Shown: piece after piece, positions 26,017 through 35,965 of the stretch
Layout of the letters: each line of letters starts with the position of its first letter
How positions within the stretch are numbered: the first letter of the stretch is position 1
NCBI RefSeq assembly: GCF_013155275.1
Contig: NZ_JABJXS010000002.1
Location: 124,001 to 188,000, forward strand
Direction: 5' to 3'
Source of the DNA: Brenneria sp. hezel4-2-4
GTDB taxonomy: Bacteria > Pseudomonadota > Gammaproteobacteria > Enterobacterales > Enterobacteriaceae
Length of the DNA: 64,000 nt
Position numbers and translations under genes: made by a program
Notes under the pieces: model-generated
The model's database searches: none
What the model was told of the DNA's origin: nothing
The model's input: only the letters and a program-made list of their open reading frames with translations

Positions 26017-29000
26017 ATGAACATATTCACCCGAGCGCTTATTTTTCTGCATAAACCCTCGCCGCCCTGGCATGATATCCGGCCGGTGAGAGGCGAGCTG
26101 TTTGGCATGGAGCGTCTGGAACAGCACGGACGCACGCTTGCCGCCGCTCAACCGGTAACCTCTTCGCCGCCCGCCGTTTTATCTTTACATCATCGCCTGA
26201 ATGACAATGCCAACGTGTTATTGGCCGCCTACCGCGCCAGCGCCGCCGAACTGGAAAAAGGCGGCAGCGTAGTGCCGGCGGCGGAGTGGCTGTTGGATAA
26301 TTACCATCTGGTGGCCGCGCAGATCCGTGAAATCCGCGAGGATCTTCCGCCGCGCTATTACCAACAGTTGCCTAAATTATCGCAGGGGCCGTTTGCGGGA
26401 TATCCCCGAGTCTTTGGTCTGGTATGGGCGTTTATCGCCCATACCGACAGTCATGTCGATCCGGAGGCGTTACGCCGTTTCATCACCGCTTATCAAGGCG
26501 TGCAGCCGCTGACGATCGGCGAGTTGTGGGCTGTCGCCATTACCCTGCGCATCGTGTTGATAGAAAATCTGCGCCGTCTGGCCGACCAGATGACGGCAGG
26601 GCGTCTGGCGCGCGCCGAGGCCGAGCAGGCCGCGAATAATCTTTTGAGCGCCGAGGATGGACAAGCCGCGCTGGCGAAAGAGATTGCCCGTCATAACGAT
26701 GAGCCGCTATCCGAGACGTTCGCGGCTCAACTGGTGAAGCGGTTACGCGATCAGGATCCGCGCACCACCCCGGCGCTGGGGTGGCTGGAACATCGTCTGC
26801 GGCAGCAGGGGCGCTCGATGGATGATGTAGTGCAAAACGCGCAGCAGCGTCTGGGCGTGTCTAACGTCACCGTGCGCAACATCATTACCAGCATGCGATT
26901 GATTTCCGATATCGACTGGGCGACGTTTTTTGAAAGCGTCAGTCTGGTGGATGCGCGTTTGCGGGCCGGCAGCGCGTTTGCGGAGATGGATTTTACCACC
27001 CGGAACCTGTACCGCAGCGCCATCGAACAACTGGCGCGGCAAGCCCCGTGCACGGAACTGGATATCGCCGAAAAAGCGCTGTTGCTGGCGCAGCAGGGGC
27101 CTGATGCGTCGTCCGCCGGCGATCTTGACGACCGCAAGCGCGAACCCGGGTATTACCTGATTGCGGAAGGACGCCCGCAGCTTGAAGCGGTCATCGGATT
27201 TCGACCGGAACTGTTACTGCGTTTCAACCGCTTTACGCTGCGCGTCGGCATGGCGGGCTACGCCGGGGCCATCGGATTTTTCACCGCGCTATTGCTCGCC
27301 GCGGCGTTATTCGTGCTGTCATCGCCTGCCGTGGCGAGCGCCTGGCTGATATTTATCGGCTTGATCTGCCTGATCCCGTTTTCCGAAGTGGCGACGGCCT
27401 GGGTTAACCGGCTGGTGGCCTGTCTGTTCGGCGCCGCGCCGCTGGCCGGGCTGGAACTGCTGAAAGGCGTGCCGACGCACTGCCGGACGATGGTGGTGAT
27501 ACCCACCTTGCTCACCAGCGAGCAGGATATTCTGCAACAGGTCGAACAGTTGGAAGTCCACTATTTGTCCGGCGGCCTGGGGGATATTACTTTCGCCTTG
27601 CTGACGGATGGCGTGGATGCCGAAACCGAACGCGTGGCGGGCGATCGGCATCTGTTGACGCAGGCCTCTCAGGCGATACAGCGACTGAATCGCCATTATG
27701 GCCCCGGGCCGGCCGGCGATCGCTTTTTATTGCTGCATCGCCGAAGACTGTTCAATACCAGTGAAAAGATCTGGATGGGCTGGGAGCGCAAACGGGGAAA
27801 ACTGCATGAGCTTAACCGCCTGTTACGCGGCGCCGCCGATACCAGTTTTATCCCGGTTGACTCGCTCCCCATTAACGTGCCGGCCGATGTCCGCTATGTC
27901 ATTACGCTGGACGCGGATACCCGTTTACCCAGAGACGCGGCCTTAAAACTGATTGGCAAAATGGCGCATCCGCTTAACCAGCCGCGCTGGGATGCCGGCG
28001 GGCGACGTATCGTCGCCGGCTATGCCATTCTGCAACCTCGCATTACGCCCTCTCTGCCTGCCGGACATGAGGGATCGCTGTATCAGCGTATTTTCTCCGC
28101 CCCGGGCGGCATCAACCCTTATGAGGCGTCGGTGTCGGATGTTTATCAGGATCTGTTCGGCGAAGGTTCCTACACCGGAAAAGGGATCTACGATGTCGAT
28201 GCCTTTGAACGGGCATTGCAGGATCGCATTCCTGAAAACAGCCTGCTGAGCCATGACCTGTTTGAAGGCGTTTACGCCCGCTCGGGACTGGCGTCGGACG
28301 TCGAGTTGGTGGAGGCGTTTCCCACCCGTTACGACGTGATCGTGAAACGGCAACATCGCTGGACGCGCGGCGACTGGCAACTGCTGCCGTGGATCCTGGG
28401 ACAGGCGCGGACGAACGCCGGCAGGGCGGAGCGGTTATCCGCGCTGGGGCGCTGGAAAATGGTCGACAATCTGCGCCGCTCGCTGTTGGCGCCCAGCCTG
28501 TTGTTGATGCTATTTTTCTGCGGCGTCCTGCCGCTGTCGCTGGCATGGAAGGGGTTTGTCATGGTGCTGCTGGTGCTGGCGTTTCCAGCCTGCCTGCCGG
28601 CGATATGGGATGTGGTTTCCCGCTGCTGGCGGGGGCTGACCGGACGGCAGTCGTTTACTCAAAGCCATCCTTTTCGGCATCTGTTCGGCGATCTGAAACT
28701 GGCGGCTATGCAGGTCTTGCTCTCGCTGGCGTTTCTTGCCGATCATAGCTGGCGGGCGCTGGATGCCTTGTTTCGCACCCTGATCCGACTGACCATCACC
28801 CGACGGCATCTGCTGGAGTGGACGACCGCCGCGCAGTCGGGGCGTCGCCCGCGGCTGACGCTGGCGGGTTTTTATTATCAGATGGTCGGCGGCCTGCTGC
28901 TGAGCATGGCGGTGGTCGGGGGATCGCTGGCGGTCGCGCCGTGGAATTGGCCGCTGTGGCTGCCGCTGGCGTTGTTGTGGTTCGCGGCGCCGGCATTGGC

Positions 29001-32000
29001 ATTGTGGGTCAGCCGGGAGCGTTCCATTACGCGGCAGGAAAATATCGGCGAGTCCGACAAGCGATCGCTGCGCTTAATCGCGCGCCGAACCTGGCGTTTT
29101 TTTGAAACCTTTGTCACCGCGCGGGAACACCATCTGCCGCCGGATAATTTCCAGGAACAGCCTAAACCGGTGATCGCTCACCGAACGTCGCCGACCAATA
29201 TCGGCCTGTATTTACTCTCCACGGTGGCGGCGCGAGATTTCGGCTGGATCGGCATTGCCCAGGCGATCGAACGCCTGGAAGCGACATTCACGACACTGGA
29301 TCGTTTACAGCGCTTTAAAGGCCATTTTCTTAACTGGTACGACACCCGGGATTTGCAAACGCTGCTTCCGGCTTATGTCTCTTCCGTCGATAGCGGCAAT
29401 CTGGCGGGCAACCTGATCGTACTGGCGAATACCTGCGAGTTATGGCAGGAAGCGCATTGGGCGCAGGATTGTCGTCAGCCCTTAGCCGACCACCTCCAGT
29501 TGATTCGGGACTCGCTGTTTCTGCACCGGGAAACGCAGGGGGAACTCTCGTTACTCCAGCGGTTGGGGAAAATTGACGCGCTGCTGAACAGTTCGTTGCC
29601 GCCTGAACGTCTGTTATCGGAAGCGATTCTGCAACTGGATCAGCTGTTACAGCGGGCCGACACGTTGTTGCCGCGCGGCGATGATGAAGAGGCTGATGAG
29701 CCTATCGCCGAGCCGCTTTTTTGGATAAACGCCGCCCGGTCGATGTTGGCGGCGCATGAAATGGAACATCGCTGTTCCGCCGTCGAGCGCGAAGCGCTGA
29801 CCGCGCGCTTGCAGGATCTGGCCGTTCGCTCGCGCCGGATGGCGATGGAGATGGATTTTGCGTTTCTTATCGATCCGGAACGCAAGCTGTTGTCGATCGG
29901 CTATTTAATGACGGAAAATCAGCTTGATGTCAGCTGCTATGACCTGCTGGCCTCCGAAGCCCGGCTGGCGAGCCTGTTCGCCATCGCCAAAGGCGACGTC
30001 GGCACCCGCCACTGGTTCCGTCTGGGACGCGCGGCGGTGCTTACCGGTCGGGGGGCGGCGCTGATGTCGTGGTCTGGTTCGATGTTTGAATACCTGATGC
30101 CGTCGTTGGTGATGCGTGCGCCGATGGGGAGTTTACTGGAGCAGACGACGCGTCTGATCGTTGCCCATCAACAGGCCTACGGGCGCGCCTTATCGGTTCC
30201 CTGGGGCATTTCCGAGTCGGCCTATAATGCCCGTGATATAGATTTTACCTATCAGTATTCCAATTTTGGCGTGCCAGGCTTGGGATTGAAGCGCGGGCTG
30301 GCGGACAATCTGGTGGTGGCGCCTTATGCAACCGGATTGGCGACGATGGTCGATCCGCTGGCCGCCTGCCAAAACTACGCGCGTTTAGCCGAAATGGGGG
30401 CGTCGGGCCGTTATGGGTTTTATGAAGCGCTCGACTTTACCCCTTCGCGTCTGCCGGATAATAAAAAGGTCGCCATTGTTTACAGCTTTATGGCGCACCA
30501 TCAGGGCATGACGCTGGTTGCCATCGCCAACACCCTGCATGACGGCAATATGCGCAGCCGGTTCCACCGCGAGCCGGTGATTCAGTCATGTGAATTACTG
30601 TTGCAGGAAAGCCTGCCGGCGCATGTGGCTATCGCTGAACCGCAGCCTGACGATGTCAAGGTCAGCGGAGGCGAAAGCCGCAATGAAACCGCCACCTTGC
30701 GGCGTTTTTCCGCCATGCCGACAGGGGCGCCGATCACCCATTTACTCTCCAACGGCCGCTATGCGGTGATGCTGACGACCAGCGGATCGGGCTATAGCCG
30801 CTGGCGCGAGCTGGCGGTGACGCGCTGGCAGGAAGACACCACCCGGGATAGCTGGGGCAGTTTTGTTCTGCTGCGCGATATGCGCAGCGGCCGGATCTGG
30901 TCGGCCGGCGAGCAACGTCAGTTAAGCGAATCGGCGGGAAATCTCCCCGTGCCGTCCGGTATCATCAGCAGCGCTATCGGCGCGCCGGCGCATCGCTACG
31001 ATGTGATTTTCGGAGAAGATCACGCCTCGTTTATCCGCCATGAACGCACGCTGACGACCACACTGGATGTCCTGGTGTCGGGAGAAAGCGATGGCGAAGT
31101 GCGGCGGATCACCCTGACCAACAGCGGGCGGCGGCGGCGGGATATTGAACTGACCTCCTACGCGGAAATCGTGCTGGCGCCGCCGGCCGCCGATAGCGCG
31201 CATACCGCGTTTTCCCGTATGTTTGTGCAGACGGAATATCTGGACGAATTTTCCGCATTGATCGCCACCCGCCGACCGCGCACGCCGGATGAACCGCCGG
31301 TGTGGGCGGCGCATTTTGTGGTGCTGGAAGGGGCTATCGGCAGCAAAATGCAGTATGAGTCGGATCGGGCCCGTTTTATCGGTCATGGCAAGTCGGTGAT
31401 GACGGCGGACGCGATTTTGGGTCATCAGGCGTTGTCCAATACCACCGGCACGGTGCTTGACCCGATCTTTTCACTGCGACAGCGGGTGCGTATCCCGGCG
31501 GGGAAAACCATTCGTCTGGCGTTTTGGACCGTGGTCGCCGCTTCCCGGGATGAACTGATTGATGTGATTGATAAACATCACGATCGCAGCGCCTTTGAAC
31601 GCGATAAAACCTTTGCCTGGACTCAGGCTCAGGTGCAGTTGCGCCATCTTGGCGTCAAAGCCGAAGAGGCCGCGGATTTCCAGCGGCTGGCGGCGCCGGT
31701 GCTCTATGCCGATCCGCGTTTCCGGGCGCCGTCCGAATCGATAGTCAATGGCGCGGGCGAGCAATCCGGCCTGTGGTCGATGTCCATTTCGGGCGATCTG
31801 CCGATCGTGCTGCTGCGCATTGATGATATCGACGACATGGCGCAGGTTCATCAACTGTTGAGGGCGCATGAATACTGGCGCCTGAAACTGCTGAATGTGG
31901 ATCTGGTCATCGTCAACGAACGCTCATCCTCCTATATTCAGGATTTGCAGATCGCCATCGAGACGGCGATCCGCAGCAGCCAGTCGGGGCCGCGTCTGGG

Positions 32001-34620
32001 CGTCGCGTCAACGCGCGGCGAGGTGTTTGCGCTACGGGCCGATTTAATGTCGACGGAATCACGCGCCCTGCTGTTATCGGTCGCCCGGGTATCGTTGATC
32101 GCCCGTCGGGGACCGCTCTCTCATCAACTGGCGCTTATCCCTTATGTGCCGCCCAGACCGCGTCCGCCGCACACGCCGAAAGTCAGCGTGCCGGACAAGA
32201 CGCCGCAGCCTGAGGCGCTTGAGTTCTTCAACGGATTGGGCGGGTTTGCCCGTCAGGGACGCGAGTATGTCACGGTGCTGGACGCGGAACACGCCACGCC
32301 GGCGCCGTGGATTAACGTTATCGCCAACCCGACGTTCGGCTTTCAGGTGTCGGCGCAGGGCAGCGGTTACACCTGGGCGGAGAACAGCCGTGAAAATCAG
32401 CTGACCCCCTGGGGAAATGATGCGGTGATCGATCCCGGCGGCGAGGCGCTGTATGTGCATGATGATGTCAGCGGCGTGCTGTGGACGCCGACGGCATGGC
32501 CGATCAACGACGGCGGGCGCTACGTTGCCCGACACGGTTTTGGCTATAGCCGGTTTACTCACCATGCCAATGGCATCGAGCTGGCGTTATTACAGTTCGT
32601 CCCGCTGGCCGATCCGATAAAAATATCCCGGCTGAGCCTGCATAATACCTCAATGCAAACACGCCAACTGACCGTCACCGGCTATGCCGAATGGGTTTTG
32701 GGATCGTCTCGCAGCGGCAGCGCCCCCTATCTGTTAAGTCAGGTGGATCCGCAGACCGGCGCGATGCTGGTCAATAACCCGTGGTCCGGCGCTTTCCCCG
32801 GGCGCGTCGGGTTTGCCGATTTATCCGGCTGGCAGTCGTCGTTCACCGCCGACAGAACGGAGTTTCTGGGGCGTAACGGGCACATGCGCGCGCCGGCCGC
32901 GTTGATCGACGGAAGCAAGCTGTCGGGAAATACGGCGGCGGGGTACGATCCTTGCAGCGCCTTGCAGACGCACATCAGCATCGCCCCCGGCGAGCAGGTG
33001 GAGATCGTCTGGCTTCTCGGTCAGAGCGCGGCGGTGGAACCGGCCCGAAACCTGATTGAGAAATATCGGGAGATCGACCTGGAGCAGGTTTTAAGCGAAG
33101 TTGAAGCGCATTGGCAAGCGGTAACCGGCGCGGTGCAGGTGAAAACGCCGGATCGCGCGATGGATATTATGCTCAATGGATGGTTGCTCTATCAGACCCT
33201 GTCATGCCGTATTCAGGCGCGCTGCGGTTTTTATCAGGCCAGCGGAGCGTACGGCTTCCGCGATCAGTTACAGGATGGCATGGCATTAACCTTTTCCCGC
33301 CCTCAGGATACGCGCAGCCACCTGCTGCGGGCCGCCGGCCGCCAGTTTGCCGAGGGGGATGTCCAGCACTGGTGGCTGCCCCATTCCGGCGCCGGGGTGA
33401 GAACGCATATCTCCGACGATCGAGTCTGGCTGGCTTTTGCGACGGCGACCTATATTCAGGTCAGTCAGGATCACGGCGTGCTTGCCGAACAGGTCGGTTT
33501 TCTGGAAGGGCCGCCGGTGGCGCCGGGTGAACACGATGCCTTCTTCCAGCCGATGCCTTCGGCCGAGTCGGCGACGTTGTTTGAACACTGTGCCCGCGGT
33601 CTGGATCAGTGCCTGCTGCTGACGGGCGCCAACGGGCTGCCGCTTATCGGCGGGGGAGACTGGAACGACGGCATGAACCGCGTCGGGGAAGGCGGAAAAG
33701 GGGAGAGCGTCTGGCTTGGCTGGCTGCTTATTCGCACTATCGCCATCTTCGCGCCGCTGGCCGATACCCGCGATGCGGAACGCGCCCTGCGCTGGCGTCG
33801 TCACGCCGAGTCGGTGCGGCTGGCCATTGAAAATTCGGCATGGGACGGCGCCTGGTATCGTCGTGCGACCTTTGATGACGGCAGTTGGCTTGGCAGTCGC
33901 CACAACGATGAGTGCGCCATCGATTCGATTGCCCAGTCATGGGCGGTGTTGTCCGGCGTCGCCGATCCGCAACGCGCGGCGACGGCGATGGCTTCTCTGG
34001 AGGAGCATTTGATCCGCCGCCAGGACGCTCTGGCCCTGCTGTTTACCCCGCCGTTTGATCGCACCGCGCACGATCCCGGTTATATCAAGGGCTATCCGCC
34101 CGGACTACGGGAAAACGGCGGGCAATATACGCATGCCGCCATGTGGTCGGTGCTGGCGTTTGCCCAGTTGGGGGAGGGCAATAAGGCCGCGGAACTGTTT
34201 GCGCTGCTCAACCCGATTAATCATGGCTCGACGCCGGCGCAGGTTGCCCGCTACCGGGTCGAACCTTACGTTATCGCGGCGGACGTTTATTCGGTGGCTC
34301 CGCATGTCGGACGCGGCGGCTGGACCTGGTATACCGGCTCGGCAGGATGGATGTACCGATCGGGCGTCGAGGGTATTCTGGGGATTCGCCGGGAAGGCGA
34401 TCGGTTGTTGCTCAACCCGTGTATCCCGGATGACTGGACTGATTTCGCCGCGGAAATCACGCTGGGGGAATGTCATTATCAGATTAGCGTGGTGAATGAA
34501 CATCACCGATGCCGGGGTATTTCACTGGCGGTGCTGGATGAGGCGGCGATCTCTATCGAGGAAGGCAAGGTAAGCATTGCCTTAGTGGAGGGCGATCATC
34601 ATATCAGGCTGTGGTTATGA
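26017..34620 (+). CDS. ndvB: cyclic beta-1,2-glucan synthase (NdvB/ChvB family)
   Basis: A 2867-residue inner-membrane enzyme that initiates, elongates, trims and cyclises beta-1,2-glucan. Visible parts: membrane helices near residues 405-460; a GT84 glycosyltransferase domain about 480-800 with DADTRLPRD (about 630) and QHRWTRGDW (about 777); further helices to about 1010; a glycoamylase-like domain about 1350-1570 (YGRALSVPWGISES, YSNFGVPGLGLKRG); and GH94 phosphorylase-type domains to the end, with the catalytic region GGDWNDGMNRVG at about 2547. Size and order equal Brucella Cgs and Rhizobium NdvB. AAAAGG precedes the ATG. Cyclic glucans act as periplasmic osmoprotectants and virulence factors. 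A periplasmic exporter such as NdvA/ChvA is not in the window. Confidence 0.95.
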   Translation: MNIFTRALIFLHKPSPPWHDIRPVRGELFGMERLEQHGRTLAAAQPVTSSPPAVLSLHHRLNDNANVLLAAYRASAAELEKGGSVVPAAEWLLDNYHLVAAQIREIREDLPPRYYQQLPKLSQGPFAGYPRVFGLVWAFIAHTDSHVDPEALRRFITAYQGVQPLTIGELWAVAITLRIVLIENLRRLADQMTAGRLARAEAEQAANNLLSAEDGQAALAKEIARHNDEPLSETFAAQLVKRLRDQDPRTTPALGWLEHRLRQQGRSMDDVVQNAQQRLGVSNVTVRNIITSMRLISDIDWATFFESVSLVDARLRAGSAFAEMDFTTRNLYRSAIEQLARQAPCTELDIAEKALLLAQQGPDASSAGDLDDRKREPGYYLIAEGRPQLEAVIGFRPELLLRFNRFTLRVGMAGYAGAIGFFTALLLAAALFVLSSPAVASAWLIFIGLICLIPFSEVATAWVNRLVACLFGAAPLAGLELLKGVPTHCRTMVVIPTLLTSEQDILQQVEQLEVHYLSGGLGDITFALLTDGVDAETERVAGDRHLLTQASQAIQRLNRHYGPGPAGDRFLLLHRRRLFNTSEKIWMGWERKRGKLHELNRLLRGAADTSFIPVDSLPINVPADVRYVITLDADTRLPRDAALKLIGKMAHPLNQPRWDAGGRRIVAGYAILQPRITPSLPAGHEGSLYQRIFSAPGGINPYEASVSDVYQDLFGEGSYTGKGIYDVDAFERALQDRIPENSLLSHDLFEGVYARSGLASDVELVEAFPTRYDVIVKRQHRWTRGDWQLLPWILGQARTNAGRAERLSALGRWKMVDNLRRSLLAPSLLLMLFFCGVLPLSLAWKGFVMVLLVLAFPACLPAIWDVVSRCWRGLTGRQSFTQSHPFRHLFGDLKLAAMQVLLSLAFLADHSWRALDALFRTLIRLTITRRHLLEWTTAAQSGRRPRLTLAGFYYQMVGGLLLSMAVVGGSLAVAPWNWPLWLPLALLWFAAPALALWVSRERSITRQENIGESDKRSLRLIARRTWRFFETFVTAREHHLPPDNFQEQPKPVIAHRTSPTNIGLYLLSTVAARDFGWIGIAQAIERLEATFTTLDRLQRFKGHFLNWYDTRDLQTLLPAYVSSVDSGNLAGNLIVLANTCELWQEAHWAQDCRQPLADHLQLIRDSLFLHRETQGELSLLQRLGKIDALLNSSLPPERLLSEAILQLDQLLQRADTLLPRGDDEEADEPIAEPLFWINAARSMLAAHEMEHRCSAVEREALTARLQDLAVRSRRMAMEMDFAFLIDPERKLLSIGYLMTENQLDVSCYDLLASEARLASLFAIAKGDVGTRHWFRLGRAAVLTGRGAALMSWSGSMFEYLMPSLVMRAPMGSLLEQTTRLIVAHQQAYGRALSVPWGISESAYNARDIDFTYQYSNFGVPGLGLKRGLADNLVVAPYATGLATMVDPLAACQNYARLAEMGASGRYGFYEALDFTPSRLPDNKKVAIVYSFMAHHQGMTLVAIANTLHDGNMRSRFHREPVIQSCELLLQESLPAHVAIAEPQPDDVKVSGGESRNETATLRRFSAMPTGAPITHLLSNGRYAVMLTTSGSGYSRWRELAVTRWQEDTTRDSWGSFVLLRDMRSGRIWSAGEQRQLSESAGNLPVPSGIISSAIGAPAHRYDVIFGEDHASFIRHERTLTTTLDVLVSGESDGEVRRITLTNSGRRRRDIELTSYAEIVLAPPAADSAHTAFSRMFVQTEYLDEFSALIATRRPRTPDEPPVWAAHFVVLEGAIGSKMQYESDRARFIGHGKSVMTADAILGHQALSNTTGTVLDPIFSLRQRVRIPAGKTIRLAFWTVVAASRDELIDVIDKHHDRSAFERDKTFAWTQAQVQLRHLGVKAEEAADFQRLAAPVLYADPRFRAPSESIVNGAGEQSGLWSMSISGDLPIVLLRIDDIDDMAQVHQLLRAHEYWRLKLLNVDLVIVNERSSSYIQDLQIAIETAIRSSQSGPRLGVASTRGEVFALRADLMSTESRALLLSVARVSLIARRGPLSHQLALIPYVPPRPRPPHTPKVSVPDKTPQPEALEFFNGLGGFARQGREYVTVLDAEHATPAPWINVIANPTFGFQVSAQGSGYTWAENSRENQLTPWGNDAVIDPGGEALYVHDDVSGVLWTPTAWPINDGGRYVARHGFGYSRFTHHANGIELALLQFVPLADPIKISRLSLHNTSMQTRQLTVTGYAEWVLGSSRSGSAPYLLSQVDPQTGAMLVNNPWSGAFPGRVGFADLSGWQSSFTADRTEFLGRNGHMRAPAALIDGSKLSGNTAAGYDPCSALQTHISIAPGEQVEIVWLLGQSAAVEPARNLIEKYREIDLEQVLSEVEAHWQAVTGAVQVKTPDRAMDIMLNGWLLYQTLSCRIQARCGFYQASGAYGFRDQLQDGMALTFSRPQDTRSHLLRAAGRQFAEGDVQHWWLPHSGAGVRTHISDDRVWLAFATATYIQVSQDHGVLAEQVGFLEGPPVAPGEHDAFFQPMPSAESATLFEHCARGLDQCLLLTGANGLPLIGGGDWNDGMNRVGEGGKGESVWLGWLLIRTIAIFAPLADTRDAERALRWRRHAESVRLAIENSAWDGAWYRRATFDDGSWLGSRHNDECAIDSIAQSWAVLSGVADPQRAATAMASLEEHLIRRQDALALLFTPPFDRTAHDPGYIKGYPPGLRENGGQYTHAAMWSVLAFAQLGEGNKAAELFALLNPINHGSTPAQVARYRVEPYVIAADVYSVAPHVGRGGWTWYTGSAGWMYRSGVEGILGIRREGDRLLLNPCIPDDWTDFAAEITLGECHYQISVVNEHHRCRGISLAVLDEAAISIEEGKVSIALVEGDHHIRLWL

Positions 34621-34733
34621 TCGGATTAGCGAGGGGGTAGGCGGCGCCGTGCCAGTCATGCCGTAGCACGCGCCCGACGTTCAAGCGCCGCCGCCCTGCC
34701 AACGGGACGGCGGCCTTCACCGCAAACAGGGGT

Positions 34734-35048
34734 TTACGCCAGATAAAACACGTTTTTCAGTTCCTGACTGACCGGGCTGTTGTCCGGATTGCTGGGCATA
34801 ATGTCGCGCATATGCTTCCACCAACGCTGGCAGACATCGGTCTGCGCGACCGCATTCCAGCGCGCTTCGGACTCAATCTCCAGCGTGGCGAAAAGCAGAT
34901 TACGCCCGGCATCGAGATAAATGGCGTAGTGATGGGCGCCGTGCTGTTTAAGCACGGTTTCCAGCTCAGGCTAAATCGGCGTATGACGGCGTTGATACTC
35001 CTCATGGGCATCGGCATTGACCTGCATCACAAAGGCTTTACGAATCAT
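34734..35048 (-). pseudogene. rhaM: rhaM, L-rhamnose mutarotase, interrupted by an amber codon
   Basis: Read from ATG 35048 the minus strand gives [25 protein letters not shown], then TAG (34973-34971), then [20 protein letters not shown] and onward in the same frame to FYLA and a TAA at 34734. The full frame matches enterobacterial RhaM (104 residues) along its length. The amber replaces the Trp expected in the sequence P-I-W-P-E-L-E; one base change, TGG to TAG, explains it. RhaM interconverts alpha- and beta-rhamnose anomers and is helpful rather than essential. A GTG at 34955 could start a 73-residue fragment lacking the N-terminal third. It may be a pseudogene, an amber-suppressed gene or a sequencing error. 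It is last in the rhaBAD-M order. Confidence 0.88.
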
Positions 35049-35131
35049 CACGCCTCCCGATATCCCCCGCGCGCGCAACACCGCTACGGCGCGGGCTAAC
35101 GTTGGGTTGCGGCAACATAACAATCATGGTG

Positions 35132-35956
35132 TTAATCCTTAAGCGCTTGCGCCATCGGCGTCACGTCGAAACGTTCGCCGAGGGCAATCAGTTGTTCGCG
35201 GGTGATGGTCTGCTTCATGCCGCCCATCGACAGCACTTTCACCAGAATTTCAGATGATTTTTCAGCGGTGTCGATCAGGCCAAATGTTTCATCCAGCGTC
35301 GGGCCGCTGCCAAAAATACCGTGGTGCGGCCACAGCACCAGGCTGTGGCAACGCATCTGTTCGGCGGTGGCGGAGCCGATGCCGTCGGTGCCCGGCACCA
35401 TCCACGGCACAATGCCGATCCCATCCGGGAATACCACCAGACATTCGGTGCTGCCTTCCCATAATTTCCGCGTAAAGCTGACGGCATCAAGTTCCAGCAC
35501 ATAGCTCAGGGCGATCAGATTGGTGGCGTGACAGTGCATGATCACGCGGTCTTTATCCCCGGAAACCTGTTTGCGCACCGCATGAGACTGGAAGTGCGCC
35601 GCCAGCTCGGAGGTCGGCAGCCCGCCGTGGGTCAGCCCCCAGTGAATGTGGTAGGCCATGCCGTCATCGGTGACGCGCAGCAGTACCAGATTATCCGCCG
35701 GGTCAAGCTGGACGTTGCGGAAAAACTTGCCGGAGCCGGTTACCAGAAACCAGCAACCCGCCAGCGCGGCGGCGGGCTGACTCAGTTCCACGCCGCGAGG
35801 CGAGGAGTAAAACTCGTCGCGATACGGTTCCACGTCGGCGGCATCCAGACGCAGACTGATATTGCCGCCGTTGCGTTCGTCCCAGCCTTTCAGCCACATA
35901 TCGCCGGTGGCTTTCACCATGCCCTGAATAAACCATGAAGAAAGAATACGTTGCAT
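35132..35956 (-). CDS. rhaD: RhaD, rhamnulose-1-phosphate aldolase
   Basis: A 274-residue class II zinc aldolase that splits L-rhamnulose 1-phosphate into dihydroxyacetone phosphate and L-lactaldehyde. The phosphate and glycerone-binding region GGNISLRL and [10 protein letters not shown], the catalytic Glu in [16 protein letters not shown], and the zinc histidines in VIMHCHATN and LWPHHGIFG are all present. Length equals E. coli RhaD (274). AAGGAG precedes the ATG. It lies 9 bases after rhaA and is transcribed with rhaB and rhaA. Confidence 0.96.
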   Translation of the reverse strand: MQRILSSWFIQGMVKATGDMWLKGWDERNGGNISLRLDAADVEPYRDEFYSSPRGVELSQPAAALAGCWFLVTGSGKFFRNVQLDPADNLVLLRVTDDGMAYHIHWGLTHGGLPTSELAAHFQSHAVRKQVSGDKDRVIMHCHATNLIALSYVLELDAVSFTRKLWEGSTECLVVFPDGIGIVPWMVPGTDGIGSATAEQMRCHSLVLWPHHGIFGSGPTLDETFGLIDTAEKSSEILVKVLSMGGMKQTITREQLIALGERFDVTPMAQALKD

Positions 35957-35965
35957 GAGTGCTCC

